Part shown: piece by piece, positions 17,141-25,886 of the stretch
How positions within the stretch are numbered: the first letter of the stretch is position 1
Layout of the letters: every line of letters starts with the position of its first letter
Origin: Thalassospira sp. HF15
Lineage (GTDB): Bacteria > Pseudomonadota > Alphaproteobacteria > Rhodospirillales > Thalassospiraceae
NCBI RefSeq assembly: GCF_011806525.1
Contig: NZ_JAAVKI010000005.1
Coordinates: 62,001 to 126,000 of the forward strand
Direction: 5' to 3'
Length of the DNA: 64,000 bases
Position numbers and translations under genes: made by a program
Notes under the pieces: generated by a model
The model's input: the letters and a program-made list of their open reading frames with translations, nothing else
Told to the model about the DNA's origin: nothing
The model's database searches: none

Positions 17141-18686
17141 GAACAGACACTCCCTGCTTGCCTGAAATTCCTGTCGCGTGCCGCATGATTTCATGCTCGT
17201 TGCGGTCGTTGCCTTCAAGAATGCCGGTGATCCGCCCGGCCGCCATGACCGCGATGCGATCAGACAGGCCCAGCATTTCCGGCATTTCGGACGACAGGAG
17301 AATGACGGATTTACCGCGTTTGGTAAGATCGCCGATGAAATGATAAATCTGGCTTTTGGTGCCGATATCGATGCCGCGCGTCGGCTCGTCGATGATCACG
17401 ACTTCCGGGTCGGTTTCCATCACCTTGGCCAGCAACAGCTTCTGCTGGTTGCCCCCGGAAAAATCACCCACCTTGGTTTTCGGATCGGCCGCGCGAATGT
17501 CAAAGGCCTCAATTGCCTTGGCAAGGGCGGCTTCTTCGGCCTTGCGGTCGATAATGAAGGTCCCGAATTTTTCAAGCGCCAGCAAAGTCAGGTTGGGTCG
17601 CATATCCATATTAAGCAACAACCCACTGCCCTTGCGGTCCTTGGTCAGATAGGCAATGCCGCATTTCTTGGCATCCTGCAGACTGTTGATTGGGACAATC
17701 TTGCCATTGCGCGCTATATCGCCAGATGTCCGGTCTCGCAGACCAATGATGGCCTCCATCAACGCCGTCCGTCCTGCCCCGACAATCCCGGCAAAGCCCA
17801 GAACTTCACCACGCCGCAGGTCAAAACTGGCGTCGCGCACCTGCCCTTCGACAGAGACATCCCGCACCGACATTGCAACATCATGGGCTTCGACCGGTTC
17901 GCGGTCGGGGAACATCTGTTTGATGTCACGACCGACCATCAGGCGCGCCATGTCATCTTTTTCAACTTCGGCCACCGGCTCGGTCGTGATCAGGTGGCCA
18001 TCGCGCAGCACCGTTACCCGGTCGGCAATCGCCTTGATCTCGTCAAGCTTGTGGGAAATGTACAGGATCGCGACACCCTGCTCGCGCAGGCGTTTGATCT
18101 GGTCAAACAGGATATCAACCTCGCGCCCGGTCAAAACCGCCGTCGGTTCATCCAGGATCAAGATATCGGCGTTTTTCGACAGTGCCTTGGCAATCTCCAC
18201 CATCTGCCGATCCGACACCGCAAGGTCCTTGATGCGCGCACGCGGATCAACATCGCATTGCAGCTGATCCAGAAGCTTTTTGCTTTCCAGCCGCATCGCG
18301 GCCTTATCCAGGAACCAGCCCCGCTTGATCTCTCGGCCCAGAAAGATGTTCTCTTCAACGGTCAGTTGCTCGGCCAGGTTCAGTTCCTGATGGATCAGGA
18401 TGACGCCATGATTTTCGGCAACTTCGCTGTCTTCGAATGTGACCGGTGCCTGATCAAGGGTAAGGTCGCCGCTGGTCGGTTGATGATAGCCAGACAGGAT
18501 TTTTACCAATGTCGATTTGCCAGCGCCATTTTCACCCAAAAGCGCATGCACTTCGCCTGCGCGCAGATCGATGGATACATCGAAAAGCACCTGTGCGGGC
18601 CCAAATGACTTGCAAATCTGCCGACCGGACAGGCGCACGCGCGCATCCGGATCGGGATTAACGGCGTGAACGGCCGCATCCGTCAT
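17133..18686 (-). CDS. Sugar ABC transporter ATPase with two ATP-binding domains (RbsA-like)
   Basis: The 517-aa protein has two tandem ABC domains. The first has a full Walker A (GENGAGKST, 51-59); the second has the variant GIVGAGRT usual for RbsA-type proteins and the signature SGGNQQK. Both Walker B motifs (LDEPTA, IDEPTR) are intact. It powers the RbsC-like permease encoded next. The ATG at 18686 has GGGAGG ahead of it; the frame reads another 282 bp upstream, but only because it crosses a palindromic insert. That insert now separates this gene from the LacI operators. Confidence 0.9.
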   Translation of the reverse strand: MTDAAVHAVNPDPDARVRLSGRQICKSFGPAQVLFDVSIDLRAGEVHALLGENGAGKSTLVKILSGYHQPTSGDLTLDQAPVTFEDSEVAENHGVILIHQELNLAEQLTVEENIFLGREIKRGWFLDKAAMRLESKKLLDQLQCDVDPRARIKDLAVSDRQMVEIAKALSKNADILILDEPTAVLTGREVDILFDQIKRLREQGVAILYISHKLDEIKAIADRVTVLRDGHLITTEPVAEVEKDDMARLMVGRDIKQMFPDREPVEAHDVAMSVRDVSVEGQVRDASFDLRRGEVLGFAGIVGAGRTALMEAIIGLRDRTSGDIARNGKIVPINSLQDAKKCGIAYLTKDRKGSGLLLNMDMRPNLTLLALEKFGTFIIDRKAEEAALAKAIEAFDIRAADPKTKVGDFSGGNQQKLLLAKVMETDPEVVIIDEPTRGIDIGTKSQIYHFIGDLTKRGKSVILLSSEMPEMLGLSDRIAVMAAGRITGILEGNDRNEHEIMRHATGISGKQGVSVHE

Positions 18687-18731
18687 GAATATATCCTCCC
18701 TAGCGTCGCATTTCTTGCGATCAACTTGATT

Positions 18732-18996
18732 AGGGTCAGGACCCACTAATTTGATTTCGATGGCAGACGTTATATCTGTGAAATCCAAGGAACAGCCCGC
18801 CGGTCGGGTCGGCATCCCGACCAAGGGATATGACGCCGGAGTTCGCAGATATAACGTCTGTCCTTCGGATTGACCGGATTTGCACGGCCTAATTTGTCGA
18901 AAAACCTTGAAAGATGCATATCTTCCTGCGGTTTTCCTCCGCGTATCCGCACAAATCCGGTCAACCATCTAAACCAAATTAGTGGGCCCTGACCCT
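18732..18996. mobile_element. MITE-like palindromic element with ~32-bp terminal inverted repeats
   Basis: The ends are inverted repeats: 18732-18763 begins AGGGTCAGGACCCACTAATT, and the complement of 18965-18996 begins AGGGTCAGGGCCCACTAATT, matching over about 32 bp with three or four differences. Inside are further mirrored pairs: 18764-18782 with 18842-18860 (18 of 19 bp), 18870-18882 with 18952-18964 (13 of 13), and a hairpin at 18802-18808/18816-18822. No plausible protein is encoded. This fits a non-autonomous miniature inverted-repeat element; no clear target duplication was seen. It lies between the ABC operon start and the LacI operators. Confidence 0.75.
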
Positions 18997-19003
18997 CGCC
19001 CTG

Positions 19004-19039
19004 TGTAAACGTTTTCATTTTTAATGTAAACCTTTACAT
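19004..19039. promoter_or_regulatory. Pair of LacI-family operators
   Basis: TGTAAACGTTTTCA (19004-19017) and TGTAAACCTTTACA (19025-19038, within a 16-bp perfect palindrome apart from its central CC) match the LacI-family operator pattern TGWAAACGTTTWCA. Their centres are 21 bp apart, two helical turns, so two dimers could bind the same DNA face. They lie 86-120 bp ahead of the LacI gene and, because of the palindromic insert, more than 300 bp ahead of the ABC operon start. Confidence 0.75.
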
Positions 19040-19123
19040 TTCTCTCCGAGTGACCAAAATCACCTGCCACATCGGATATGCAATGCCGCTGGACAGTCTG
19101 CGACCGGCGGAGTAGGAAGAAGA

Positions 19124-20155
19124 ATGACCGAAAAAATCGCGACGATTGAAGATGTTGCCCGCCAGGCAGGCGTGTCTATTGCCACTGTCAGCCGGGCCTT
19201 GCACAAACCCGATGTGGTTTCCGAAACCACACGCGAAAAAGTGCAAACCGCCATCGCCGCGACCGGTTACACCGCCAATGTCATGGCGCGAAACCTGCGT
19301 CTGAACCGTTCGGGCATGATCCTGTTGCTGGTGCCCGATATCGGAAACCCGTTCTTCTCGTCGATTCTCTCGGGCATTGAAAAGGGTGCCAGTCAGGCGG
19401 GCTATAACGTTCTGATTGGTGATACGCAAAACGATCCCGAACGCGAAGCAACCTATGCCGCCTATCTGCGCAGCAATCAGGCCGATGCCATGATTTTGCT
19501 GAATGGCAGGCTGCCCGCCCCACTCGCCAAGGCCCCGGCAAATGCGACCTCACCGGTGGTGATTGCCTGCGAACGCATTCCCGGATGTGCGTTGCCAACC
19601 GTGATCATTGATAATGACGAGGCATCCTTTGTCGCCACCCGCCATCTGATTGATCTGGGCCATACCCGCATTGCCCATGTCAGCGGCCCGACGGGCAACA
19701 TCCTGACCACGGACCGCGTGACCGGCTATCGCCGGGCGCTGAAATCGGCGGGCATCACAAGTGAGCCAAACCTGATTTATCGCGGTGATTTTTCCATCGA
19801 TTCCGGGATTGCGGCGGGCCGTGCCCTGTTGGCAGATGCCAAAACCCGACCGACGGCGGTGTGTTGTGCCAGTGATGGCATGGCCATCGGGGTGATTGTC
19901 GCGGCCAAGGAAGTCGGGCTTCGCATCCCGCAAGATCTATCGGTTGTCGGCTTTGACGACATCCCGCATGCCGCGGCCTATGACCCGCCAATCACCACCG
20001 TGCGTCAACCGCGCCGCCGTCTTGGCGAACAGGCCATCGCCCTGCTTTTGGATCGGCTGGGATCAAAAATCCCGTCTGCGCACCATGACAGCGGCCCGGT
20101 GATCGTCCCGACCGAACTGATCATCCGTCAAAGCACCGGCCCCTGCCCCTCTTAA
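19124..20155 (+). CDS. LacI-family transcriptional repressor of the sugar operon
   Basis: The 343-aa protein has an N-terminal LacI helix-turn-helix (TIEDVARQAGVSIATVSRAL, residues ~7-26), a hinge helix region (NVMARNLRLNRSG) and a sugar-binding effector domain with GFDDIPHAAAYDPPITTVRQP. It most likely represses the divergent ABC-isomerase-oxidoreductase operon and itself, binding the TGTAAACG-type palindromes upstream. The ligand is probably the transported sugar or polyol or a metabolite of it. The start ATG follows AGGAAGAAGA. Confidence 0.9.
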   Translation: MTEKIATIEDVARQAGVSIATVSRALHKPDVVSETTREKVQTAIAATGYTANVMARNLRLNRSGMILLLVPDIGNPFFSSILSGIEKGASQAGYNVLIGDTQNDPEREATYAAYLRSNQADAMILLNGRLPAPLAKAPANATSPVVIACERIPGCALPTVIIDNDEASFVATRHLIDLGHTRIAHVSGPTGNILTTDRVTGYRRALKSAGITSEPNLIYRGDFSIDSGIAAGRALLADAKTRPTAVCCASDGMAIGVIVAAKEVGLRIPQDLSVVGFDDIPHAAAYDPPITTVRQPRRRLGEQAIALLLDRLGSKIPSAHHDSGPVIVPTELIIRQSTGPCPS

Positions 20156-20159
20156 CTGC

Positions 20160-20648
20160 TTAACTGCCCGAAATCTTCTGCCATTCGCCGAAGACCGACC
20201 GGGCATTTCCCTCGTGATCCTCGCCGGATTTGGCAATTTCGGAGGCAAAAATTTCAAACCGGATGCCGTTGGGATCGCGCATGTAGAGACGGCGCGACTT
20301 GCCGTCATCCTCGCTGTGATACACCACCTTGTGCTGGAACAGGTGGTTTTGCCAGGCAATCACATCGCGCGGGGCATCACACCGCAACCCGATATGAAAC
20401 ACATCATCAGGCATTTCCGGGTCATCCGGATAAGGCCCGGTATCGGCCGGCCAGTCAAAAAATGACAGCCGCGTGCCATCGGGCAAGGTATAGGTGATCA
20501 GCAAATAATCGGATTTCCACGACGGGCTATAGCCACTTTCCGCATGAACAAGTGTCGCCCCCACCACCTTGGAATAAAAATGGTCGGTGGCTTCGAGATC
20601 GCGGGTCGGAAAAGCAAGATGGTCAACACTTACAGGTGCAGGTGACAT
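20160..20648 (-). CDS. VOC (glyoxalase/bleomycin resistance/dioxygenase) family protein
   Basis: The 162-aa protein has paired beta-alpha-beta-beta-beta modules of the vicinal-oxygen-chelate fold. Candidate metal ligands are His12 in VDHLAFPTRDLE, a mid-chain His in VFHIGLRCD and a C-terminal Glu in GIRFEIFASE. It could be a glyoxalase, dioxygenase or isomerase; sequence alone does not decide. The ATG at 20648 is supported by GGAGGAGG; the frame extends upstream without a ribosome binding site. It is convergent with the LacI gene (4-bp gap) and divergent from the polyamine operon. Confidence 0.82.
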   Translation of the reverse strand: MSPAPVSVDHLAFPTRDLEATDHFYSKVVGATLVHAESGYSPSWKSDYLLITYTLPDGTRLSFFDWPADTGPYPDDPEMPDDVFHIGLRCDAPRDVIAWQNHLFQHKVVYHSEDDGKSRRLYMRDPNGIRFEIFASEIAKSGEDHEGNARSVFGEWQKISGS

Positions 20649-20734
20649 GGGCCTCCTCCGTCTGAATGTATCCCTGTTATGATCGCTGCGACATCCGTCA
20701 CACCTGATGGTACGCGCAAGCAGCATCCATGATC

Positions 20735-20911
20735 AACAGATGGGGCAATAGCGTTTGGAAATCAATGCAATTGCCCCTTGATCAAACCGTCACGAAACCA
20801 CAACATGCACAGACACGCGAAATCGCCTAATAAAGGCGACATTGCAGTATTGACCGCCCCCGCCCCCGCTGCTATTGGGACGCAGCAAAACCCATTGGCA
20901 GCACCCCGAAG
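20735..20911 (+). promoter_or_regulatory. Structured leader region ahead of the polyamine genes
   Basis: Three stem-loops can be drawn in this gene-free stretch. GGGGCAAT (20742-20749) pairs with ATTGCCCC (20770-20777), extendable by TGATCA arms. TCGCC (20823-20827) pairs with GGCGA (20835-20839). GCTGCTATTGGG (20868-20879) pairs with CCCATTGGCAGC (20891-20902) with two mismatches. The last lies directly before the Shine-Dalgarno of a 20-codon ORF. The arrangement suggests a regulatory leader, though part must also hold the VOC promoter. Confidence 0.45.
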
Positions 20912-20925
20912 GATGGAGGCATCTG

Positions 20926-20988
20926 ATGAATGAATACAGTTTATCTGTCTCCGTCTATTGGATGACGCACCGTCAGGCCGATCACTAG
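20926..20988 (+). CDS. Short leader ORF (20 aa) upstream of nspC
   Basis: An ATG with a strong GGAGG 7 nt upstream opens a 20-codon frame, MNEYSLSVSVYWMTHRQADH, ending in TAG at 20986-20988. The stop lies 115 bp before the carboxynorspermidine decarboxylase start. Shine-Dalgarno quality is better than that of the downstream gene, which fits a translated leader peptide controlling polyamine synthesis. I do not recognise the peptide as a named family. The leader of this operon could be related to polyamine-linked RNA leaders known upstream of ornithine decarboxylase in alphaproteobacteria. Confidence 0.5.
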   Translation: MNEYSLSVSVYWMTHRQADH

Positions 20989-21103
20989 ACGCAGGCGCGC
21001 TGCCACCAGATTGGTGATTTTGCCCAAACCCGGAACTTTTAAGCCTGATCGCGCGTTCCGAGTTAATCCGCATTCCCCGTGACATAGTTGTAGAGAGCCC
21101 TCC

Positions 21104-22201
21104 ATGCCCGCAACGCCCTATTACCTACTCGACAAGTCCAAGCTGCTGCGCAACATGGAAAAGATCGCCTATGTGCGCGAACATTCCGGCGCCAAGGCGT
21201 TGCTGGCGCTTAAATGCTTTGCGACCTGGTCGGTGTTTGACTTCATGTCGGACTACATGGATGGCACCACATCGTCGTCGCTTTATGAGGTCAAGCTGGG
21301 CCGTCAGAAATTCGGCAAGGAAACGCATGCCTACAGTGTCGCCTATTCCGATGATGAAATCGGCGAGGTGATCGAAAATGCCGACAAGATCATTTTCAAT
21401 TCCATCAGCCAGCTGACCCGCTTTGCCGATCACGCATCCGGCATTGTCCGTGGATTGCGCCTGAACCCGCAGGTCTCGACCTCAAGCTTTGATCTTGCCG
21501 ATCCGGCCCGCCCGTTTTCGCGGCTGGGCGAATGGGACGTTGCCAAGGTCGAAGCGGTGATGGATCAGATTTCCGGCTTCATGATCCACAATAACTGCGA
21601 AAATGCCGACTTTGATCTGTTTGATCGCATGCTGACCGATATCGAAGAAAAGTTCGGGTCGCTTCTGTCGCGCGTTGAATGGGTCAGCCTCGGCGGCGGC
21701 ATTCACTTCACGGGCGATGACTATCCGCTCGATAAATTCTGTGCGCGGCTTAAGGCCTTTTCGGAAAAGTTCGGCGTGCAGGTTTATCTTGAGCCCGGCG
21801 AAGCCTCGATCACCAACAGCACCACCCTTGAGGTCACGGTGCTTGATACCCTGTTTAACGGCAAAAACCTTGCCATCGTCGATAGCTCGATCGAAGCGCA
21901 CATGCTCGATCTTCTGATCTATCGCGAAAATGCCAAGGTGCTGCCAAACACGGGCGATCATTCCTACATGATTTGCGGCAAGTCCTGCCTTGCCGGCGAC
22001 GTATTTGGCGAATTTGATTTCGAAAACGAGATCAAGGTCGGCGACCGTATCTCCATTCAGGATGCGGCTGGCTACACCATGGTGAAAAAGAACTGGTTTA
22101 ACGGGGTCGGCATGCCGTCCATCGTGATCCGGGAACTCGACGGAACAGAGCGCATCGTGCGTGAGTTCACCTTTGACGACTACGTTTCGAGCCTTTCGTA
22201 A
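21104..22201 (+). CDS. nspC: Carboxynorspermidine/carboxyspermidine decarboxylase
   Basis: The 365-aa PLP enzyme is of the alanine racemase-fold decarboxylase group, with the Schiff-base Lys37 in LLALKCFATW, the phosphate-binding SLGGGIHFT and a C-terminal CGKSCLAGDVFGEF block with the cross-subunit cysteine. It removes CO2 from carboxyspermidine or carboxynorspermidine to give spermidine or norspermidine. The next gene supplies its substrate, and the pair forms the alternative spermidine route. The ribosome binding site (GTAGAGAG) is modest. Expression may depend on the leader upstream. Confidence 0.93.
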   Translation: MPATPYYLLDKSKLLRNMEKIAYVREHSGAKALLALKCFATWSVFDFMSDYMDGTTSSSLYEVKLGRQKFGKETHAYSVAYSDDEIGEVIENADKIIFNSISQLTRFADHASGIVRGLRLNPQVSTSSFDLADPARPFSRLGEWDVAKVEAVMDQISGFMIHNNCENADFDLFDRMLTDIEEKFGSLLSRVEWVSLGGGIHFTGDDYPLDKFCARLKAFSEKFGVQVYLEPGEASITNSTTLEVTVLDTLFNGKNLAIVDSSIEAHMLDLLIYRENAKVLPNTGDHSYMICGKSCLAGDVFGEFDFENEIKVGDRISIQDAAGYTMVKKNWFNGVGMPSIVIRELDGTERIVREFTFDDYVSSLS

Positions 22202-22280
22202 TTAGCGAAAGCGCAGTTTTCATAGCGAACCGGAGCACGCAGTGCTCCACCTCTCAAAACAGGGGAGTTTTTGGCCCGAC

Positions 22281-23522
22281 ATGAAAAAGAATGTTCTGAT
22301 TATCGGCGCAGGTGGCGTCGCCCAGGTCGTTGCACATAAATGCGCGCAGCATAATGACGTGCTTGGCGATATTCATATCGCATCGCGCACGGCATCCAAG
22401 TGCCAGGCCATCATCGACAGCATCCATGAAAAGAAAAATCTCAAGAACCCCGGCGTTCTAGAAGGTCACGCGCTGGATGCCACCGACGTTGATGCAACCG
22501 CAGCCCTGATCGAAAAAACCGGCTGCCAGATCGTCATCAATGTCGGCTCTGCCTTCATCAACATGCCGGTCATGTCGGCCTGCATTAAAACCGGTGTCGC
22601 CTATCTTGATACCGCCATCCATGAAGAGCAGGACAAAATCTGCGAAAACCCGCCATGGTATGCCAACTATGAATGGAAGCGCCGCGAAGAATGCGAAGCC
22701 GCTGGCACCACCGCAATCCTTGGTGTCGGCTTTGATCCGGGTGTGGTGAACGCCTATGCCAAACTGGCGGTCGAAGACTATTTCGACAAGATTGACTCAA
22801 TTGACATCATCGACATCAACGCTGGCAGCCACGGCAAATACTTTGCCACCAACTTCGATCCGGAAATCAACTTCCGCGAATTTACCGGCACGGTCTATTC
22901 CTGGCAGGACAGCAAATGGCAGTCGAACAAGATGTTCGAGATCAAAAAGATCTGGGACATGCCGGTTGTCGGCGAAAGCCAGACCTTCATGACCGGCCAT
23001 GACGAGGTCCATTCCCTGTCGCAGAACCTTGATGTGCCAAATGTGCGTTTCTGGATGGGCTTTGGCGATCACTACGTCAATGTCTTCACGGTTCTGAACA
23101 ATATCGGCCTTCTGTCCGAAAAACCGGTGACCACGGCCGAGGGACAGGAAGTCGTACCGCTGAAGGTCGTCAAGGCCTGCCTGCCAGATCCAAGCTCCTT
23201 GGCACCGGAATATACCGGCAAGACCTGCATCGGTGATCTGGTCAAGGGCACGAAGGACGGCAAGGAAACCGAAGTCCTGATCTATAACGTGGCCGACCAC
23301 AAGGACGCCTACAACGAAGTCGGAAGCCAGGGCATTTCCTACACCGCTGGTGTTCCGCCCGTCGCGGCTGCGATGCTGATCGCCACCGGCGAATGGGATG
23401 TGAAAAAGATGGCAAACGTTGAAGACCTGCCATCCAAACCGTTCCTGAACTTGCTGAACGGCATGGGTCTTCCGACCCGCATCAAGGATGCCAACGGCGA
23501 CCGCGCGCTCGACTTCTCCTAA
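22281..23522 (+). CDS. Carboxynorspermidine/carboxyspermidine dehydrogenase (saccharopine dehydrogenase family)
   Basis: The 413-aa protein starts with a Rossmann NAD(P) site (VLIIGAGGVAQVV) and has the saccharopine dehydrogenase layout. It condenses aspartate semialdehyde with putrescine or diaminopropane and reduces the Schiff base, producing the substrate of NspC. The ATG at 22281 fits the family N-terminus; the nearest GGGGAG is 13 nt away, longer than usual. A GTG at 22242 is possible but adds an unrelated stretch. It is 79 bp downstream of nspC and is closed by a strong terminator. Confidence 0.92.
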   Translation: MKKNVLIIGAGGVAQVVAHKCAQHNDVLGDIHIASRTASKCQAIIDSIHEKKNLKNPGVLEGHALDATDVDATAALIEKTGCQIVINVGSAFINMPVMSACIKTGVAYLDTAIHEEQDKICENPPWYANYEWKRREECEAAGTTAILGVGFDPGVVNAYAKLAVEDYFDKIDSIDIIDINAGSHGKYFATNFDPEINFREFTGTVYSWQDSKWQSNKMFEIKKIWDMPVVGESQTFMTGHDEVHSLSQNLDVPNVRFWMGFGDHYVNVFTVLNNIGLLSEKPVTTAEGQEVVPLKVVKACLPDPSSLAPEYTGKTCIGDLVKGTKDGKETEVLIYNVADHKDAYNEVGSQGISYTAGVPPVAAAMLIATGEWDVKKMANVEDLPSKPFLNLLNGMGLPTRIKDANGDRALDFS

Positions 23523-23545
23523 GCGACATACTCAGACACACATGC

Positions 23546-23580
23546 AAATGGCGGGTTTCGACCCGCCATTTTCGTTTTTT
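23546..23580 (+). terminator. Intrinsic terminator of the polyamine operon
   Basis: An 11-bp stem (AAATGGCGGGT 23546-23556, ACCCGCCATTT 23561-23571) with a TTCG tetraloop is followed by TTTTCGTTTTTT. Confidence 0.92.
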
Positions 23581-23615
23581 CGATCCATGTGGATTGGATT
23601 GAACGTGGTTTCGCC

Positions 23616-24776
23616 TCAGGCACTTCGCCAACTGACGATCACACCGCAAATCACCAAAACGGACCCAAGCCCGGCCATGGCGGCAAAGCCGAACCCGGCA
23701 TAAATCGGCCCCATGATCATCGGCCCGGCAAACACCGCCGAATAGGTCACCGCACTATTAAGCCCCATCACCGCCCCGCGGGCATCGGACGCCTGACGGT
23801 TCAGCGACACCACCATCGCATTCAGGCCAAGCTGATTCAGCATCCCCCAAATGGCGGTTCCCGCCAATGCACTGATCTGGCTTTGCAGGGTCAATCCCCA
23901 GGTGGCATAGCTTGTCGCAATCGCGATCAACACCAAACACAGATACCCACGGGTAATTTTGGGCGATACCACACCCAGAACAAATCCCATGGCGCCAAAT
24001 CCGATGCCATAGGCCATGACATACATACCGCTTCCCTGTGCTGTCAGGCCAAAGGCCGTGCGCACACCAACCCCGAAAAAGGCAAAACAGCCGTAAAAGG
24101 CCGTCATGTAAACCAGCATCACCGCCAACAGTTGCCAAACACCGGGCAGCCAGAACGCGCGTAACGGCGATGTCCGCGTCGTCATCCCGCCACGCACATC
24201 CGACAGCAAAATCACCAAAACACCGGCCACCAGAACCGACAAACCAGCCATCAGGAAATAAACCATCCGCCAGCCAAATTGCTCGGTAATGAAGGCTGCG
24301 GCGGGGACTGCCACCACCAGTGATAACGCCCACCCGGTCAGAACCACGCCAAGCCGCGCGGCCTCGCGCCCTTTGGGCGCTGTGGCGGTGACCGTGGCAT
24401 AGGATCCCGGCAACAAGACACCAACCGCCACCCCGGCCAGTGCCTGCGACAGACACAACCACATCCAATGCTGGCTCAGCGCGCTTGAAACCTGCGCCAC
24501 GGCCAAAAGAAGGGCCGCACCTCCCAAAACACGACCAACCGACATCCGGTCGATCATCCCCGCCAGGGTCAATGCCGACACCGCCGTCGCCGCGCCAAAC
24601 GCCGAAATCGCCCAAGCCACATGATAGGTTTGCGTCGAAAGCCCACCTGCCACTTCTGACAGGATCGGACTTAAAACAAATGAATTCGCCCCGACAAGCA
24701 GCACAGCCCCAAGCAAGGCCAGTACCTTCACTTGCCGAATAGCATTCGGATTCTCTTCCACATTCTGGCTTGTCAT
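23616..24776 (-). CDS. MFS transporter (12-helix drug/sugar efflux type)
   Basis: The 386-aa protein has about 12 hydrophobic helices and the MFS motif in loop 2-3 (GMIDRMSVGRVLGG) plus GVLLPGSYATVTATAPKGREAARLG around helix 4-5, typical of the arabinose-efflux/DHA1 group. It is probably a proton-coupled exporter of small metabolites or toxic compounds. The ATG at 24776 is chosen over a TTG at 24812; neither has a strong ribosome binding site. An Lrp-type regulator lies 125 bp upstream in the same direction, which suggests control of amino-acid-related export. Confidence 0.82.
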   Translation of the reverse strand: MTSQNVEENPNAIRQVKVLALLGAVLLVGANSFVLSPILSEVAGGLSTQTYHVAWAISAFGAATAVSALTLAGMIDRMSVGRVLGGAALLLAVAQVSSALSQHWMWLCLSQALAGVAVGVLLPGSYATVTATAPKGREAARLGVVLTGWALSLVVAVPAAAFITEQFGWRMVYFLMAGLSVLVAGVLVILLSDVRGGMTTRTSPLRAFWLPGVWQLLAVMLVYMTAFYGCFAFFGVGVRTAFGLTAQGSGMYVMAYGIGFGAMGFVLGVVSPKITRGYLCLVLIAIATSYATWGLTLQSQISALAGTAIWGMLNQLGLNAMVVSLNRQASDARGAVMGLNSAVTYSAVFAGPMIMGPIYAGFGFAAMAGLGSVLVICGVIVSWRSA

Positions 24777-24901
24777 GAAAGCGAGTGTTAGCGCGTGCAG
24801 CTGATCAGGCAAGGAAATTCGCTAAATGCCAAGCCAAAAAAAACAGGCTTCAAATTGACAAGGCTTAAACAAAAAAAACGCGGGCACGCTGCTTGCCACC
24901 T

Positions 24902-25339
24902 TTATTTCAGCGACCCCAAAACCGCCAGACTTTCATAGCGTTTGACATAGGGTTCGTGAAATACCCGCTCGACAAATTCGCTGTATTCTTCCATGTCGCC
25001 AACCTGAATCCGCAACACAAAATCATGCGCCCCGGTCACATGATGGCACTGCACAACTTCAGGCATTTTGGCAAAGGCATCACGCATCAGCATAAAACGA
25101 TCCGGGCGGTCGCGTTCCATGGTCAGAAGCACGATCACTGTCATCTTCTTGCCAAACACCTTGGGCGAGACAATCGCAACATCGCGCTCAATCACCCCGG
25201 TTTCACGCAAACGCTGCACCCGGCGCAAACAGGCTGCTGCAGACAGCCCGACCTTTTCTGCCAGTTCATTGCCTGTCAGGCGGCTGTTTTCCTGCAACAG
25301 TTCCAGCAGGCGACGGTCAAATTTATCGAGTTCCGCCAA
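24902..25339 (-). CDS. Lrp/AsnC-family transcriptional regulator
   Basis: The 145-aa protein has a winged helix-turn-helix (DKFDRRLLELLQENSRLTGNELAEKVGLS, residues 5-33) and an Lrp effector domain ending in YESLAVLGSLK. Such proteins form octamers and sense amino acids. Its gene precedes the MFS exporter on the same strand with a 125-bp gap, so the exporter is the likely target. It is distinct from the ectoine-cluster regulator at 5697-6188. Confidence 0.85.
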   Translation of the reverse strand: MAELDKFDRRLLELLQENSRLTGNELAEKVGLSAAACLRRVQRLRETGVIERDVAIVSPKVFGKKMTVIVLLTMERDRPDRFMLMRDAFAKMPEVVQCHHVTGAHDFVLRIQVGDMEEYSEFVERVFHEPYVKRYESLAVLGSLK

Positions 25340-25552
25340 GGTTCAGTATCCCAAAAGATGATGTAACACCCTGTGTGCAAACATGACTGATGCGGCCTGA
25401 GAAAGAAAATCGTTTTTGTCGAATCATTGCGAAAATCTCGCACGGATTTGCGAACTTTGCGCGCTGTTTCACATAATCGAAGCGTAAATTGCTTGTGGGT
25501 TCGAAGGAAACTTTGTTCCCTTATTAGCAAATCAAACTAGCGAGCCAGCATC

Positions 25553-25786
25553 ATGCCAGCACAGATGACACATACCTCCCTCGCCGCCACCACCAATGTT
25601 GCGCCGGTTTCGGGCGCATCTGTTTGGCGCTGGCTTGTCCTTTTGCATCGCCAATGGGCCGATGCCCGCAAATTGTCCCGTGACATGGATTTTCTGCGCA
25701 ATGCGCCCAGCAATCTGCTGGATGATATCGGTATTGAACGCTGCGAAGTTGACATCACCTGCAAGTACGGCCGTTCACCGAAATAA
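25553..25786 (+). CDS. DUF1127 (YjiS-like) small protein
   Basis: The 77-aa protein carries a C-terminal DUF1127-type block: arginine-rich helix, LRNAPSNLLDDIGIERCEV, with the typical L-x-D-I-G-I pattern. Small proteins with this domain are widespread in alphaproteobacteria, and some act in RNA turnover and phosphate or stress responses; no specific role can be read here. The N-terminal ~22 residues are low-complexity Ala/Thr/Val. It lies alone between an Lrp gene and a bidirectional terminator. Confidence 0.75.
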   Translation: MPAQMTHTSLAATTNVAPVSGASVWRWLVLLHRQWADARKLSRDMDFLRNAPSNLLDDIGIERCEVDITCKYGRSPK

Positions 25787-25826
25787 CGCCTGATACCCAG
25801 CAAACAGGTGCCCCACCCTGTTAGCA

Positions 25827-25866
25827 AAAAAGCCTGTCCGTGCAGTGATGCATCGACAGGCTTTTT
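25827..25866. terminator. Bidirectional intrinsic terminator
   Basis: AAAAAGCCTGTC (25827-25838) pairs with GACAGGCTTTTT (25855-25866), giving a U-run on both strands. It separates the rightward DUF1127 gene from the leftward amidohydrolase operon. Confidence 0.9.
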
Positions 25867-25886
25867 GTTTGAAAACGCTGCATTTT

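Noticed and set aside
17178-18608. A 476-codon open frame antisense to the RbsA-like ATPase
   Set aside because: The opposite strand carries intact Walker and signature motifs in two domains; this frame has none.
17133-18686. Weak Walker A of the second domain in the sugar ATPase as a defect
   Set aside because: RbsA-type ATPases normally have this variant (GxVGAGRT) in the second domain.
18770-19018. An 82-codon minus-strand frame inside the palindromic element
   Set aside because: It lies within the inverted repeats and operators and has low-complexity composition; the element is better read as non-coding.
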